Part shown: positions 7,792-18,826 of the stretch, piece after piece
How positions within the stretch are numbered: position 1 is the stretch's first letter
How the letters are laid out: each line of letters opens with the position of its first letter
Assembly: GCF_000507145.1 (NCBI RefSeq)
Contig: NZ_AYTO01000032.1
Coordinates: forward strand, 124,001 to 188,000
Source: Bacillus tequilensis KCTC 13622
GTDB lineage: Bacteria; Bacillota; Bacilli; Bacillales; Bacillaceae
Direction: 5' to 3'
Length of the DNA stretch: 64,000 bases
Made by a program: the position numbers and the translations under genes
Notes under the pieces: model-generated
What the model was told of the DNA's origin: nothing
The model's database searches: none
The model's input: the letters and a program-made list of their open reading frames with translations, nothing else

Positions 7792-10206
7792 TTAGTTTGC
7801 CACAATATTGACGAGTTTGCCAGGCACTGCGATGATTTTTCGAATCGTTTTGCCTTCAAGCTGCTCTTTGACCTTTTCATCGGCTTGAGCAAACTGTTCG
7901 AGCTGTTCTTTCGTCGCATCGGCAGGAACCAGTAATTTCGCTTTTACTTTGCCGTTCAGCTGAACAACGATTTCAACTTCATCATCCACAAGTTTCGTTT
8001 CATCATAAACAGGCCAAGCTTCATATGCAATCGTGCCGGAATGGCCAAGCTTCTCCCAAAGCTCTTCCGCTAAATGAGGCGCAATAGGAGAAAGAAGCTT
8101 CACGAAGCCTTCCATATATTCCTTCGGCAGCTCTGTTGCTTTATATGCTTCATTGATAAAGACCATCAGCTGGGATATACCCGTGTTGAAACGAAGGCCT
8201 TCGTAATGGTCTGTGACCTTCATGACTGTTTCATGATACACGCGCTCCAATGTTTCACCTGCGCCGTCAACGATTTTGCCGTTAAGCTCACCGCTGTCTT
8301 CTACAAACAGGCGCCATACGCGGTCAAGGAAGCGGCGCGCGCCGTCTAATCCTGATTCAGACCAAGCGATTGAAGCATCTAGCGGTCCCATGAACATTTC
8401 GTACAATCTGAGCGTATCAGCACCGTGAGAGGCAACGATTTCGTCAGGGTTGACAACGTTCCCTTTCGATTTACTCATTTTTTCGTTGTTTTCGCCGAGA
8501 ATCATTCCTTGGTTATACAGCTTTTGGAACGGTTCTTTCGTCGGCACTACGCCGATATCATACAGGAACTTATGCCAGAAGCGGGCATACAGAAGATGGA
8601 GCACGGCATGTTCTGCGCCACCAATATACATATCAACCGGAAGCCATTTTTCCAACTTCTCTGGTGATGCCAGCTGATCCGGATTGCGCGGATCAATGTA
8701 GCGCAAGAAATACCAGCAGCTTCCCGCCCATTGCGGCATCGTATTCGTTTCTCTTCTTCCTTTTTTCCCTGTCTCAGGGTCTGTGACTTCCACCCAATCT
8801 TTAATGTTCGCAAGCGGTGATTCGCCTGTTCCGCTCGGTTTGATTTCATCCGTTTTCGGCAAAATCAGCGGCAGCTCCTCTTCAGGCACAGCCGTTGATG
8901 TTCCGTCTTCCCAATGAATGACCGGAATCGGCTCGCCCCAATAACGCTGGCGGCTGAAAAGCCAATCGCGCAGACGGTACGTCACTTTTTTCTCGCCGTT
9001 TTTCGTTTCTTCCAGCCAAGCAATCACTTTCTCAATCGCTTCCTGTTTGTTAAGGCCGTTCAGGAAATCAGAATTCACGTGCTCGCCGTCGCCAGTGTAC
9101 GCCGCTTCCTCAACGTTTCCACCTTTCACAACTTCCTTCACCGGAAGGCCGAATGTTTTGGCGAATTCAAAATCACGCTCATCGTGTCCTGGAACAGCCA
9201 TGACAGCACCTGTTCCGTATGATGCAAGAACGTAATCCGCAATCCAGATCGGCAATTTCTCTCCGTTTACAGGATTGATCGCATAAGCTCCTGTAAATAC
9301 GCCTGTCTTTGTTTTCGCAAGATCAGTACGCTCCAGGTCACTCTTTGATTGAATTTCTTTGATATATGCTTCAACAGCTTCTTTTTGCTCAGCCGTTGTG
9401 ATGTTTTCCACCAATGCATGTTCCGGGGCAAGTACCGTGTATGTAGCGCCAAACAGCGTGTCTGGTCTTGTCGTAAACACCGTAAAGGATTCATCATGTC
9501 CATCTATAGCAAAATGAACGTGAGCGCCTTCAGAACGGCCGATCCAGTTGCGCTGCATATCTTTAATGCTTTCCGGCCAGTCAAGCTCTTCCAAGTCTTC
9601 AAGAAGCCTGTCCGCATAAGCGGTGATTTTCAGCATCCACTGCTTCATCGGACGTCTCTCTACCGGATGGCCGCCGCGTTCGCTCTTACCGTCAATGACT
9701 TCTTCGTTGGCAAGAACCGTACCGAGAGCCGGGCACCAGTTTACAGGCACTTCGTCAACGTAAGCAAGGCCCTTTTCGTATAGCTTTAAGAAAATCCATT
9801 GCGTCCATTTATAGTATTCAGGGTCAGTCGTATTGATTTCACGGTCCCAGTCATATGAGAAACCAAGCGATTGAATTTGACGGCGGAAATTGTCGATATT
9901 CTGCTTCGTAAACACAGCTGGATCGTTCCCTGTGTCAAGCGCATATTGCTCAGCCGGCAGGCCGAATGCGTCCCAGCCCATCGGATGAAGGACATCATAG
10001 CCCTGCATGCGCTTCATGCGGGACAGGATATCTGTAGCTGTGTATCCTTCGGGATGGCCGACGTGCAATCCCGCTCCTGACGGATAAGGGAACATGTCCA
10101 GCGCGTAAAATTTTTGTTTTTCATTATGATCAAGAGTGGCAAATGTTTTGTTTTCAAGCCAGTATGTTTGCCATTTCTTTTCTATCTCTTTGTGCTGAAA
10201 ACTCAA
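7792..10206 (-). CDS. leuS: Leucyl-tRNA synthetase
   Basis: Class Ia aminoacyl-tRNA synthetase, 804 residues, charging leucine to tRNA-Leu. The HIGH-type signature is HVGHPEGY within [13 protein letters not shown] near residue 45, and the KMSKS loop appears as [10 protein letters not shown] near residue 575. Between them lies the CP1 editing domain ([22 protein letters not shown]). The start is TTG at 10206 preceded by GAAGGAGG, giving [12 protein letters not shown] as in 168. Expression is governed by the long T-box leader upstream. Confidence 0.97.
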   Translation of the reverse strand: MSFQHKEIEKKWQTYWLENKTFATLDHNEKQKFYALDMFPYPSGAGLHVGHPEGYTATDILSRMKRMQGYDVLHPMGWDAFGLPAEQYALDTGNDPAVFTKQNIDNFRRQIQSLGFSYDWDREINTTDPEYYKWTQWIFLKLYEKGLAYVDEVPVNWCPALGTVLANEEVIDGKSERGGHPVERRPMKQWMLKITAYADRLLEDLEELDWPESIKDMQRNWIGRSEGAHVHFAIDGHDESFTVFTTRPDTLFGATYTVLAPEHALVENITTAEQKEAVEAYIKEIQSKSDLERTDLAKTKTGVFTGAYAINPVNGEKLPIWIADYVLASYGTGAVMAVPGHDERDFEFAKTFGLPVKEVVKGGNVEEAAYTGDGEHVNSDFLNGLNKQEAIEKVIAWLEETKNGEKKVTYRLRDWLFSRQRYWGEPIPVIHWEDGTSTAVPEEELPLILPKTDEIKPSGTGESPLANIKDWVEVTDPETGKKGRRETNTMPQWAGSCWYFLRYIDPRNPDQLASPEKLEKWLPVDMYIGGAEHAVLHLLYARFWHKFLYDIGVVPTKEPFQKLYNQGMILGENNEKMSKSKGNVVNPDEIVASHGADTLRLYEMFMGPLDASIAWSESGLDGARRFLDRVWRLFVEDSGELNGKIVDGAGETLERVYHETVMKVTDHYEGLRFNTGISQLMVFINEAYKATELPKEYMEGFVKLLSPIAPHLAEELWEKLGHSGTIAYEAWPVYDETKLVDDEVEIVVQLNGKVKAKLLVPADATKEQLEQFAQADEKVKEQLEGKTIRKIIAVPGKLVNIVAN

Positions 10207-10288
10207 AGTAAAAACCTCCTTCTAATTGAATACGGCGTTTATGGTTCAAGTATTGACGGGAAGGAGCGAACTATATTCAGAATATTCC

Positions 10289-10546
10289 CAAACTAAAAAA
10301 AACTCCCTCATCCCAAAAAGGGACGAGAGACTTTCGTTTTCCCGCGGTACCACCCTCGTTAGCGCGGCATACGCCGCACTCACTTGATACTTTTAACGCA
10401 GTTATGCGTCAGCGGCTTTTCACCGCTGCAACTCTGAGGTGAGTTCGGAAACAAACTTGATTGACTTTCACCAGCCGTCAACTCTCTGCAACAATATCTG
10501 CTTCTTACTGCTCCTCTTCATTGTTCTTATCGCAACCGTAATCTTA
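10289..10546 (-). promoter_or_regulatory. T-box leader of leuS
   Basis: The untranslated leader contains the conserved T-box sequence GGGTGGTACCGCGGG (about 10340-10357, read on minus), followed by a GC-rich hairpin and T-run (10291-10330) that forms the terminator. Upstream lies a long stem-I region with CTC in an internal-loop context (GAACTCACCTC), a plausible leucine specifier. Uncharged tRNA-Leu should pair with the T-box and permit readthrough. Confidence 0.92.
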
Positions 10547-10551
10547 ACTGT

Positions 10552-10580
10552 ATTTTATAGAATTCTGTTCATAAGTGCAA
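10552..10580 (-). promoter_or_regulatory. leuS sigma-A promoter
   Basis: TTGCAC (10580-10575), 17-nt spacer, TAAAAT (10557-10552), directly ahead of the T-box leader. Confidence 0.75.
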
Positions 10581-10633
10581 GCAGGTTTGTATACAATGGG
10601 AATGTACCCTGAACGGGCGAAGATTGAGGACAA

Positions 10634-10972
10634 TTATTCGGGTGGAGTTTTGGTTTGACGTTTAGACTCGGCTGGGTCGCCGCCGCTGTTCATTTCTCTC
10701 ACAAAGTCAAAACTTCTGAGAACAGCTTCACCGCCGTAGCCTGAGATAATCGATAAGATGACAAGTTGAATTCCTGAATCGGGGTCAGCGGATAATACAA
10801 GTAAAATGGAAGCTGTCATTCCGATAAACCAATCTTCCAAAAATCCAAGGTAGATAAACCGCTTCGTCATTCTGGGTTTCTCCAGCCTGCCTCTCTTTTT
10901 CACATGACCGAGAATCCCCATGATTCCTCCAATTACACAAGCAATAAGTACCTGATGCAGCATCTTCATCAT
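10634..10972 (-). CDS. ytvB: Small membrane protein YtvB
   Basis: A 112-residue protein of unknown function with a hydrophobic N-terminus (IACVIGGIMGILGHV), a second segment (ASILLVLS), a third (IQLVILSIISGYGGEAVL) and a polar tail rich in S, K and T. The pattern recalls phage-derived or sporulation-linked small membrane proteins, but I assign no role. Three in-frame ATGs lie close together behind GGAAGG; 10972 is the outermost usable. The frame stays open for another 44 codons upstream, without a binding site there. It lies just upstream of the leuS promoter and is divergent from ytvA. Confidence 0.75.
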   Translation of the reverse strand: MMKMLHQVLIACVIGGIMGILGHVKKRGRLEKPRMTKRFIYLGFLEDWFIGMTASILLVLSADPDSGIQLVILSIISGYGGEAVLRSFDFVREMNSGGDPAESKRQTKTPPE

Positions 10973-11361
10973 CACCTTCCTAAAGCCCTTATTTCGTAAA
11001 GCGACTTCAGGCCATCCAGCCCCCTTAAACGATTCCGATGATTTTCGATATCTACATACTGGCAAATCTGAAAAAAGCTTGTTTCTTCCATTATATGTGA
11101 ACACATGATCGATAAGCTTGATGCATTGGATTCATTTTTCACCCAGTGACATTTACCTAGTCACTCACTTAGCTGCTTTCGGTCATATGTTCAATCTCTG
11201 TTCTTATTTTAGTGTATACGAGGACAAGCCTTGATGACAAACAACAAACTGCGCTTGCTTGAATCAGAACATACGTTATGCTACGGTTACTGTAGAATTC
11301 ATTTTAAAAAAGGGGAATACCAGGCTTCGCACAGTTAGCTGACAGCCTAAGGGGGATTTAT
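10973..11361. other. Intergenic region between divergent ytvB and ytvA
   Basis: About 390 nt with no convincing gene. It holds an inverted repeat AGTGAC (11145-11150) and GTCACT (11160-11165) with 9 nt between, a possible operator. Just before ytvA, AGGGGAATA at about 11312 resembles a SigB -10 box, but I could not find a matching GTTT-type -35, so no promoter is claimed. Confidence 0.5.
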
Positions 11362-12147
11362 ATGGCTAGTTTTCAATCATTTGGCATGCACGGACAGCTG
11401 GAAGTCATAAAAAAAGCGCTTGATCACGCGCGAGTCGGTGTGGTCATTACAGACCCCGCACTCGAGGATCATCCTATTGTCTACGTAAACCAAGGCTTTG
11501 TTCAAATGACCGGTTATGAAGCCGGAGAGATTTTAGGAAAGAACTGCCGATTCTTACAGGGGAAACACACAGAACCCGCTGAAGTGGACACGATCAGAAC
11601 CGCTTTACAAAATAAAGAGCCGGTTACCGTTCAGATCAAAAACTACAAAAAAGACGGAACGATGTTCTGGAATGAATTGAATATTGATCCGCTCGAGATT
11701 GAAGGCAAGACCTATTTTGTCGGCATCCAAAAAGACATCACCCAGCAAAAAGAGTATGAAAAGCTTCTAGAGGATTCCCTCACAGAAATCACTGCACTTT
11801 CAACGCCTATTGTCCCGATACGCAACGGCATTTCAGCTCTTCCGCTAGTCGGAAACCTGACTGAGGAGCGATTCAGTTCCATTATCTGCACATTGACGAA
11901 AATTTTAACAACATCCAAGGATGATTATTTAATTATCGATTTATCTGGATTAGCCCAAGTGAACGAACAAACCGCCGATCAGATTTTCAAGCTGAGCCAT
12001 TTGCTGAAATTGACGGGTACCGAATTAATTATTACCGGCATTAAGCCCGAATTGGCTATGAAAATGAATGGTTTGGATGCTAATTTTTCATCGTTGAAAA
12101 CATTTTCAAATGTAAAGGATGCCGTTAACGTTCTTCCTGTCATGTAA
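11362..12147 (+). CDS. ytvA: Blue-light photoreceptor YtvA (LOV-STAS)
   Basis: Flavin-binding LOV domain (about residues 20-130) joined to a C-terminal STAS domain (about 150-258), 261 residues. The photoactive cysteine C62 lies in GKNCRFLQ, the signature where the flavin adduct forms, and NELNIDPL supplies flavin contacts. In B. subtilis YtvA is part of the stressosome and activates the SigB response to blue light; the STAS domain resembles RsbR/RsbS but shows no typical phosphorylated threonine motif I can identify. GGGGG lies upstream of the ATG. It is a single-gene unit closed by a terminator. Confidence 0.95.
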   Translation: MASFQSFGMHGQLEVIKKALDHARVGVVITDPALEDHPIVYVNQGFVQMTGYEAGEILGKNCRFLQGKHTEPAEVDTIRTALQNKEPVTVQIKNYKKDGTMFWNELNIDPLEIEGKTYFVGIQKDITQQKEYEKLLEDSLTEITALSTPIVPIRNGISALPLVGNLTEERFSSIICTLTKILTTSKDDYLIIDLSGLAQVNEQTADQIFKLSHLLKLTGTELIITGIKPELAMKMNGLDANFSSLKTFSNVKDAVNVLPVM

Positions 12148-12176
12148 AAAGATCCCGCTCATCAGCGGGATCTTTT
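12147..12176. terminator. Bidirectional terminator ytvA / yttB
   Basis: GATCCCGCT / AGCGGGATC stem with A-run before and T-run after. Confidence 0.9.
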
Positions 12177-12177
12177 A

Positions 12178-13371
12178 TTATGAAGAGATTGATGCTTGCT
12201 TATTTGTTTCTTTTGCCGGTTTTATCCGTTTGTCGTATAAAAGCGTTGTGGCAATACTGATCAGCAGCAAAACCAATAGAGATAAAACAAGAGCCCGGAT
12301 GCCAAAATGATCGACAAGCAAACCGCCGAATAACGGACCAATCATTCTGCCGCCTGTCGCCGCGCTGTTGACAAAGCCTTGATAAAAGCCTTCTTTCCCC
12401 TTAGGCGCAAGCTGATTGGCAATCGTCGGCACCGCTGGCCAAACAAGCATTTCTCCGATAGTCAGAATCACCATGGCAGCCAGAAACATCGGGAAGTGCT
12501 TTGCCGTCAGCAGCATGCTGTAGGACAGTATAAAAATGATAAAACCGATGACCAATTGCGCTTTCAGCGACTCCGCCCATTTTTTTACCACAAAGCTGAC
12601 AAACGGCTGGCCAATCACAATTAAAATTCCGTTAATTGTCCACAGCACGCTGTATAAGGAAAGAGATATTCCCATGCTTTGCGTGTACGAAGCAATCGTG
12701 GTAGACCATTGAGAATAAGCAAGCCAGCCTAGTACATAGCCGCTGCTTAATATGATCAGCGCGGCAAATTTCGCTTTGCCGTTCACAGCATCATAATCAA
12801 GCACGGATGTTTGAGACGCATCCTTCGTCTGAATATTTCGAAAGCCGAAATATACGATAAAGAAAAAGATCAGATACAATACGGCATTCGCCATAAATAC
12901 GTAGGAAAACGAGAAAGACGCCACGACACCGCCAAGAGCTGAGCCGACGGCCACCCCCGCGTTTTGCGCGACATAGATCGCATTAAATGCCTTCCTTCCC
13001 CCTTCAGGCCACACTGCCCCAGCCATTGCATAGCTGGCCGGAAAAACAACACCGGATCCAAAACCCACAACCGTCAGCAGTGCAATATAGGCAGGCCAAT
13101 CATGGAAAAAGACAAGACCCATCAAACTTGCTAACGTAATCGCAATCCCAAGCATAATCGATTTAAAGCCGCCGATTTTATCAAACAAAAAACCGCCGCA
13201 TAAATTACCAGCCACACTGGCGCCGGAATTCAGCATCAGAACAAGCCCGGCTACTGTTAATGACTTTCCTAAATGATTATGAATATAAATCGTATTCAGC
13301 GGCCATAAAAAAGAAGCCCCCGTCACATTAATAAACATTCCAATGATTAAAATTTTAAGAGCACGCGGCAT
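12178..13371 (-). CDS. yttB: Major facilitator transporter YttB
   Basis: A 397-residue MFS protein with about twelve hydrophobic segments, two halves and a central hydrophilic loop (near NIQTKDASQTSVLDYD). Signatures include GGFLFDKIGG in the loop 2-3 position and MIGPLFGGLL in the second half, as in drug-proton antiporters of the MdtG/YttB group. The substrate is unknown; a role in drug or metabolite export is only a family inference. The second ATG (13371) is 6 nt after AGGGGG and gives the 168 length; the first ATG touches the binding site. Convergent with ytvA and divergent from yttA. Confidence 0.9.
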   Translation of the reverse strand: MPRALKILIIGMFINVTGASFLWPLNTIYIHNHLGKSLTVAGLVLMLNSGASVAGNLCGGFLFDKIGGFKSIMLGIAITLASLMGLVFFHDWPAYIALLTVVGFGSGVVFPASYAMAGAVWPEGGRKAFNAIYVAQNAGVAVGSALGGVVASFSFSYVFMANAVLYLIFFFIVYFGFRNIQTKDASQTSVLDYDAVNGKAKFAALIILSSGYVLGWLAYSQWSTTIASYTQSMGISLSLYSVLWTINGILIVIGQPFVSFVVKKWAESLKAQLVIGFIIFILSYSMLLTAKHFPMFLAAMVILTIGEMLVWPAVPTIANQLAPKGKEGFYQGFVNSAATGGRMIGPLFGGLLVDHFGIRALVLSLLVLLLISIATTLLYDKRIKPAKETNKQASISS

Positions 13372-13558
13372 ACTCATCCCCCTTTCTTACCTAAAAAAAC
13401 TCATGAAAAAAACGAAACCTAAAACGGCTCCGTACGAATCGAGTGATCATAGCACATTCATTCTATCTGTCTACCTCACATTTTTCAACTGATGAGCATA
13501 AAAAAATCTAACACATATTGTTCGAAAAATGTAAAATAAATAGAAAAGGGGTCATTTT

Positions 13559-14305
13559 ATGGAAATGGCATTAGCATTCTTAGGTTTTCTTGCATGTCTC
13601 ATTTCGCTTAGCTATGGATTGTATCACCTCGTCAGATATGTGCTGAAAAAAGAAAAACGTTTTTCTAAGAAACTTTTTTGGCCGCTTTTGATAGGAGGCC
13701 TGGTGCTGCTCTTCACCGGAGCAGGACTGTCAGAGCCTGATGATGATGCTGCAAATGCGGAGAAAAAATATTCAGCGTTAAACGCCGAATATCAAAGTCT
13801 CACAAAAGAGCATGAAGCACTTGAAAAAGAATACAAATCTGTCAGCATTGAAGCAAAGACATTAAAAGACGGCACAGAAGATCAAGACAAGCTGAAGCAG
13901 CTTGAAAAAGAGAATAGCGAACTAAAAAAGACGCAGAAATCATTAAAAGCTGAAATGAAAGAGCTCCAAGACAATCAAAAACAGCTGAAAGAAGATACAA
14001 AAACCGCAAAGGCTGAAAATGAAACACTGCGACAAGATAAAACAAAGCTTGAAAAGCAATTAAAAGAGGCGAAAAGCCATACCGCAAGTTCTTATGAAGA
14101 CACTGGAAGTTCTTCAAGCCATACCAATCAAGCTGATGAAGCCAAAGCAGCTGACACAGCAGAAGGCTGTAATATTAAAGGAAGCAAAAACGGCATCTAC
14201 CATACGCCAGGCAGTACATACTACGACAGGACAACTGATCCGGCTGAAATGTTTTGCTCAGTTGAGGAAGCTGAAGCCGCCGGTTACCGGGCGCCAAAAC
14301 GATAA
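13559..14305 (+). CDS. yttA: Membrane-anchored coiled-coil protein YttA
   Basis: A 248-residue protein of unknown function in three parts. Residues 1-60 hold two membrane segments separated by a basic loop ([10 protein letters not shown]). Residues 65-165 form a long, strongly charged coiled coil of E/K/L heptads. After a short S/T-rich linker, the last 45 residues carry the pattern C-N-I-K-G, then [12 protein letters not shown], then [13 protein letters not shown]. That C-terminal module also occurs at the end of some secreted nucleases and other exported Bacillus proteins. The topology implies an extracytoplasmic coil and C-terminal domain. AAAGGGG precedes the ATG. Single-gene unit ending at a shared terminator. 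Confidence 0.85.
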   Translation: MEMALAFLGFLACLISLSYGLYHLVRYVLKKEKRFSKKLFWPLLIGGLVLLFTGAGLSEPDDDAANAEKKYSALNAEYQSLTKEHEALEKEYKSVSIEAKTLKDGTEDQDKLKQLEKENSELKKTQKSLKAEMKELQDNQKQLKEDTKTAKAENETLRQDKTKLEKQLKEAKSHTASSYEDTGSSSSHTNQADEAKAADTAEGCNIKGSKNGIYHTPGSTYYDRTTDPAEMFCSVEEAEAAGYRAPKR

Positions 14306-14307
14306 AC

Positions 14308-14335
14308 AAAAAGCTCCAGAATCTCTGGAGCTTTT
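14308..14335. terminator. Bidirectional terminator yttA / bceB
   Basis: AAGCTCCAGA / TCTGGAGCTT with flanking A and T runs. Confidence 0.9.
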
Positions 14336-14341
14336 GCTGTT

Positions 14342-16282
14342 TCACAACGATGATTTAATCACCTTCTTATAATAAAGAACAGACAGAAAACCGAAGATGG
14401 AGTAGAGCCCAGTATATAACACCATTACCACAATCATCGGCGTCCACACCTCTGACCCGAATAGGAACCAGCCGGATTGAACGGCAAAGTAGCTGTGGAA
14501 GAGGCCGACAACCAGCGGAATGCCGAAGTTGTACATTTGTTTGATGCGTATCCCTTTTATCAGGTCGTCCCGCGTAAAGCCAAGTTTTCTCAAAATCGTA
14601 TAATTTGGTTTTTCATCTTCACTTTCACCCATTTGTTTAAAATAAAGGATACAGCCTGATGTAATCAGGAACGTTAATCCTAAGAAGCCGACGATGAACA
14701 TCGCGAGACCAAACAGTGACTTTTGCGCGATGCCTGTATCCAGTCTTGATAAATGCTGATCTTTCTTGTTCACCTTTTGAAAAAGCTCATTTGCTTTTTC
14801 AAGCTGGTCCTCCTGTTTCACATTAATGCCGATAAATTCAGACTGCGCGAGCTGAATGCGGGGGTCTTTATCTTTGTTGAGCCGTTTATACAAGCTGTCA
14901 TCCACTATAACTGCGGGCATTCCCCCGCCTGTAAACGTGTAGGATACAAGAAACTCATCTCTTAATCCTTTATAGTGTAATGGCTGCGTTTCATGCCTGC
15001 TTTTCACTTTTATGCTGCCGGAGTCTTTTAAAATCAGTATTTTTTGCAGCAAGTCGGTGTATCCTGAGAACACCGCCTCCCCAGCCGCCACATCGACTCC
15101 GTTTACATCTTTGTCGCTTACAACAGCAAGCTGTAATTTACTAGGGTCCCCCTGCAATTCTTTCGGGTTTCCATCCATGATATTTGTGACATCAAAAGCC
15201 GCTTGCAGGACAGGAGTTTCTTTTTTCACATACGAAATGTTACTTTCACTCAAACTGCTTTCAAATTGTTTGGCATCCTTCTCATTCATGAATGAAAAAT
15301 CAGCCGCTACACTTTGTTCGGCGGTTTTTTCTGCCGAGTAATACGAAATATAAGCGAGTGACAGCAGCCCGATGGCGAGCGCTGAAACGGTTGTAATTAT
15401 CGTCAGCAGCAACGCGTTCGATTTCATTCTGAACATGATCGATGACAGTGACAGTACTTCTGTAATATTTAAGTAGCCGCCCTTGCTTTTTCGAATGATG
15501 TTTGAGATAAATGTGACCGATCCTTTATAAAAGAGAAACGTCCCAATAATAACAGTCCCCAAGATAAAGCTCATCGCGCCAAACAGTTCGTTCATGGTCT
15601 TAAATTTTCCGCCAAACAGCTCAGAAGACACATAGTATCCTGTCAAAATCAGCACGATGCCTAAAGCGCCGATCAGCATTTGGAAAAATGATATTCTCTT
15701 CACCTTATCTTCAGTGGAAGACGCCACTTTAAATAAAGATAAAATACTTTGTTTTTTGATAAACATATAATTCATCATCATGATCAAGAGGTAAATGCCG
15801 CAGAACACAATAATCGTTTGAATCAAGGCTTGCTCAGAAAAATGCAGCTTCGCCTCAGTTTCGACATCGACAATTTTAAACAGGATCATGAGCACAAGCT
15901 TTGATATTGAAAACCCTGCCACTACCCCAATGGCTAAAGAGCCGAAATACAGCATGATATTTTCTGCACTTAAGATGCGGAAGATTTTATGCTTCGTCAT
16001 TCCGATTAATTGAAACAGCCCGATTTCTTTACTCCGTCTTTTAATAAATATCGTATTTGCATATAAAATAAAAATCGTCACTACAGCGACAAGCAAAATC
16101 GAAGCGGCTTTAATGGCCGCGGCTCCCTTGATTGAAGCCTTTACTTCGTCAATCGCAGGATCATATTGGAGCGTGACAAAGGCGAAATAAAGCGCCACGC
16201 TAAAAATTAACGCAAACACATACAGATAGTAATTCCGAAGATTCTTTTTCAGATTTCGCAGAATGAGCTGATTAATGTTCAT
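14342..16282 (-). CDS. bceB: Bacitracin ABC transporter permease BceB
   Basis: A 646-residue permease of the BceB type: ten membrane helices with FtsX-like domains and one large extracytoplasmic domain (about residues 310-520) between helices 7 and 8. With BceA it releases undecaprenyl-pyrophosphate from bacitracin-like antibiotics, and it also signals flux to the sensor BceS. The extracellular part here contains [18 protein letters not shown] and [14 protein letters not shown]. The ATG lies inside bceA (11-nt overlap), so translation is coupled. It is the last gene of bceRS-bceAB and ends near the yttA terminator. Confidence 0.95.
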   Translation of the reverse strand: MNINQLILRNLKKNLRNYYLYVFALIFSVALYFAFVTLQYDPAIDEVKASIKGAAAIKAASILLVAVVTIFILYANTIFIKRRSKEIGLFQLIGMTKHKIFRILSAENIMLYFGSLAIGVVAGFSISKLVLMILFKIVDVETEAKLHFSEQALIQTIIVFCGIYLLIMMMNYMFIKKQSILSLFKVASSTEDKVKRISFFQMLIGALGIVLILTGYYVSSELFGGKFKTMNELFGAMSFILGTVIIGTFLFYKGSVTFISNIIRKSKGGYLNITEVLSLSSIMFRMKSNALLLTIITTVSALAIGLLSLAYISYYSAEKTAEQSVAADFSFMNEKDAKQFESSLSESNISYVKKETPVLQAAFDVTNIMDGNPKELQGDPSKLQLAVVSDKDVNGVDVAAGEAVFSGYTDLLQKILILKDSGSIKVKSRHETQPLHYKGLRDEFLVSYTFTGGGMPAVIVDDSLYKRLNKDKDPRIQLAQSEFIGINVKQEDQLEKANELFQKVNKKDQHLSRLDTGIAQKSLFGLAMFIVGFLGLTFLITSGCILYFKQMGESEDEKPNYTILRKLGFTRDDLIKGIRIKQMYNFGIPLVVGLFHSYFAVQSGWFLFGSEVWTPMIVVMVLYTGLYSIFGFLSVLYYKKVIKSSL

Positions 16283-17033
16283 GCTGCACCCCGCCCAGCA
16301 CGCCTTGCGTTTTCATGATATCCTGGAAAAACGTCTGCCTGTCTTGGCCTCCTTTATTCAGCTGGGTATACATTTGCCCGTCCTTAATAAAAATGACTCT
16401 GCCGCAGTAGCTGGCCGCGACCGGATCGTGAGTGACCATAATAATCGTGGCGCTGCGTTTTTGATTGAGCTGGCTCAGCTTGTTTAACAAATCAGAGGCT
16501 GATTTCGAATCGAGCGCGCCGGTCGGTTCATCAGCGAAAATAATGCTCGGGTCATGAATAAACGCTCTCCCGGCCGATGTTCTCTGCTTCTGGCCGCCGG
16601 ATATTTCATTCGGGTACTTATCTCGCAATTCATAAATCCCCAGCTCTTTTGCAACTTCCTCAAATCTGCGATTGGCGTCCTTTTTTGATATTTTCGTGAT
16701 CGATAGCGGCAAAAGGATATTTTCTTTCACTGTCAATGTGTCTAACAAATTGTAATCTTGAAAGATAAAGCCTAAATGCTGCTTTCTAAATTCAGCCAGC
16801 TGCTTTTCCTTCATAGCAGTCATTTCGTTTCCGTTAATGTTGATCGTTCCATGACTCACCTGATCAATCGAAGACAGTACATTAAGCAAAGTGGTTTTGC
16901 CCGATCCGGAAGCACCCATGATACTGACAAATTCGCCCTTTTCAATGTGAATATCGATGCCTTTCAGCACCTCGTGTTTATTCAGCTTGTTTCCATAGCT
17001 TTTTCGAATTTTATTTGCTTCTAAAATCATCAT
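16272..17033 (-). CDS. bceA: Bacitracin ABC transporter ATPase BceA
   Basis: ABC ATPase of 253 residues. Walker A GASGSGKT is at residues 40-47, the signature is [14 protein letters not shown], Walker B is IIFADEPT, and the switch histidine lies in VTHDP. The start is the first of two ATGs behind AGGAG (17033), giving the 168 length; an open frame extends further upstream but has no start signal. Partner of BceB in resistance to bacitracin and related peptides. Its promoter lacks a good -35 box and is preceded by a BceR box, fitting activator-dependent expression. Confidence 0.95.
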   Translation of the reverse strand: MMILEANKIRKSYGNKLNKHEVLKGIDIHIEKGEFVSIMGASGSGKTTLLNVLSSIDQVSHGTININGNEMTAMKEKQLAEFRKQHLGFIFQDYNLLDTLTVKENILLPLSITKISKKDANRRFEEVAKELGIYELRDKYPNEISGGQKQRTSAGRAFIHDPSIIFADEPTGALDSKSASDLLNKLSQLNQKRSATIIMVTHDPVAASYCGRVIFIKDGQMYTQLNKGGQDRQTFFQDIMKTQGVLGGVQHEH

Positions 17034-17063
17034 TTTGCAGTCTCCTTTATATTGGATAATCTC

Positions 17064-17138
17064 ATTATAAAAAGGAATGCCGGGCTTTTCCTTCGATTGG
17101 GCGAACAAAAAAGAAAAGCATGTGACATTTTCGTCACA
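17064..17138 (-). promoter_or_regulatory. bceAB promoter and BceR operator
   Basis: The operator TGTGAC-N6-GTCACA is at 17121-17138, and TATAAT at 17069-17064 is the -10 box; no -35 hexamer is recognisable at the right distance. This is the arrangement expected for a promoter activated by phosphorylated BceR. The operator overlaps the stop codon of bceS (17134-17136). Confidence 0.85.
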
Positions 17139-18138
17139 CGCTTATGACACGTTCAAATTGATTCCGTTTTGGAAAGGTTAATGTAAAAACTGTCCCTGCA
17201 CCGAACTCCGAATGCACATCAATATGGATTAATAACGGCGCCGCTGCTTTTTTCGCCAAGTACAGCCCCATGCCTGTGGACGCTTGATCATGGTGGTCTG
17301 TTGTGGAGGTGAATCCTTTCTCAAAAATACGCGGCACATCTTTTTGTTCAATGCCCCTGCCAAAGTCTTTCACTTCGAGCTGCGTCTGTTCCCCTTTTTG
17401 AAAGCTTTTGATCTCAATGTCATAGGCTTCGCTGTATTTCACCGCGTTTGTCAGCAGCTGCCTGATGATAAACGCCAGCCATTTTGCATCACTCAGCACT
17501 TCCTCTGCCTCCAGCTGAATATCAAAGCCGAGCCCTTTCTGAATGCACCACGATTGTAAATCTTTGATTTCCTTAAAGATTAAAGGCCGGAGCTGTATGC
17601 GCTCTACAGACAGGTCGTTTTCAATAAATGAGATGCGTTTTTGATGAAGCTGCTGATCAAGAAGCAGGTGAATACGCAGCCATTCATATGACAACTGAGA
17701 TTTTAACGCTTGATCCTCCATTCTATCTATGAGTAAATGCATTGCTGTTAATGGGGTTTTAACCTCATGGATCCATGCCATCAGTTCATCTTTTTCATTT
17801 TCCAATGCTAAGCGATGCCGATCAGCAGTCTGCTTCAAGTGTTCCGTTTGCCCGGTAATGCTTCTTTCAACCATTGATTCAAACGGCGTTTCCGGTTCAC
17901 TTATCGCTGTTACATCAAGATTGTTCTCCCATGTTTTCAGGCTTTTATAAAACGCCGTTTCTTTCCGATAGCGGACCCAAAGGAATATGATAAAAAACAG
18001 CACACACAAATACACCATATAAAGCACATTTTCAAATGAGATGGAAGGAGCAACAAAAGCAATGGACAAAATCAAAGCCTGCTGAAACAAAAACGTGGCA
18101 ATCCAGCTTCGCCTTTCAATGAGAAATGCCTTAATCAT
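17134..18138 (-). CDS. bceS: Intramembrane-sensing histidine kinase BceS
   Basis: A 334-residue sensor kinase with two membrane helices (about residues 12-27 and 38-55) and almost no extracytoplasmic loop, as typical of BceS-like kinases that sense through the transporter. The phosphorylated histidine is H124 in [11 protein letters not shown]-binding boxes N ([11 protein letters not shown]), G1 (VKDFGRGI) and G2 ([10 protein letters not shown]) follow. The start at 18138 gives the 168 length and overlaps the end of bceR by 8 nt. Phosphorylates BceR when BceAB handles bacitracin. Confidence 0.95.
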   Translation of the reverse strand: MIKAFLIERRSWIATFLFQQALILSIAFVAPSISFENVLYMVYLCVLFFIIFLWVRYRKETAFYKSLKTWENNLDVTAISEPETPFESMVERSITGQTEHLKQTADRHRLALENEKDELMAWIHEVKTPLTAMHLLIDRMEDQALKSQLSYEWLRIHLLLDQQLHQKRISFIENDLSVERIQLRPLIFKEIKDLQSWCIQKGLGFDIQLEAEEVLSDAKWLAFIIRQLLTNAVKYSEAYDIEIKSFQKGEQTQLEVKDFGRGIEQKDVPRIFEKGFTSTTDHHDQASTGMGLYLAKKAAAPLLIHIDVHSEFGAGTVFTLTFPKRNQFERVISV

Positions 18139-18826
18139 AGAAATGATCCTCTTCCTTCGCCATGTAGCCTTGGCCGACCTTCGTCTCGATATATGCGCCA
18201 AGCTGCAGGGCATCCAGTTTTTTTCGCAGGCGATTGACATTGACGGTCAGCGTATTATCACTCACAAAACGCTCATCGTTCCACAAGCTTCTAATCAGCT
18301 CTTCCCGGCTGACAATCTTGTTTTTTTGTTCTATTAGCTGTTTGAGAATGAACATTTCATTTTTAGTCAGTTCAACAGAACCGTTGCCATTGCTGACGAG
18401 GTTCTGTTCCGCGTCTATGGCCGCGCCGCACCACGTTTTGATCGCGCTCGGCTCCGTATTATAATGATACACGCGCCGGAAAATCGCTTGGATTTTCGCT
18501 ATCAGCACATCAAAGTGAAACGGTTTTTGAATAAAATCATCTGCCCCCAGCTGCATGGACATCACCATATCAGCAGGGTGATCCCGGGAGGATAAAAAGA
18601 GAATCGGCACATTTGACCGGGAGCGGATCAGCCGGCACCAATGAAACCCGTCAAATTTAGGCAGCTGGACATCAATAATGACGCAATCAGGCTGAACCGC
18701 TGCAAATTCCTGCAGCACTTGACTGAAATCCTGAATGCCGTATACATCATAGGACCATCCTGTTAAACGATCCTTGATTTCGTGAAACAGCGATTCATCA
18801 TCTTCAATCAGCAAAAGTTTAAACAA
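18131..18826 (-). CDS. bceR: Response regulator BceR
   Basis: OmpR-family regulator, 231 residues. The receiver domain has the acidic pocket (IEDDE near residue 8), the phosphorylated aspartate D52 (VIIDVQLPKFDG) and K in FIQKPF. The winged-helix output domain covers the last 100 residues (SDNTLTVNVNRLRKKL). I choose the TTG at 18826, preceded by GGTGAG, as it gives the known 231-residue protein; a GTG three codons earlier is possible. It activates bceAB through the box downstream of bceS. Confidence 0.92.
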   Translation of the reverse strand: MFKLLLIEDDESLFHEIKDRLTGWSYDVYGIQDFSQVLQEFAAVQPDCVIIDVQLPKFDGFHWCRLIRSRSNVPILFLSSRDHPADMVMSMQLGADDFIQKPFHFDVLIAKIQAIFRRVYHYNTEPSAIKTWCGAAIDAEQNLVSNGNGSVELTKNEMFILKQLIEQKNKIVSREELIRSLWNDERFVSDNTLTVNVNRLRKKLDALQLGAYIETKVGQGYMAKEEDHFYD

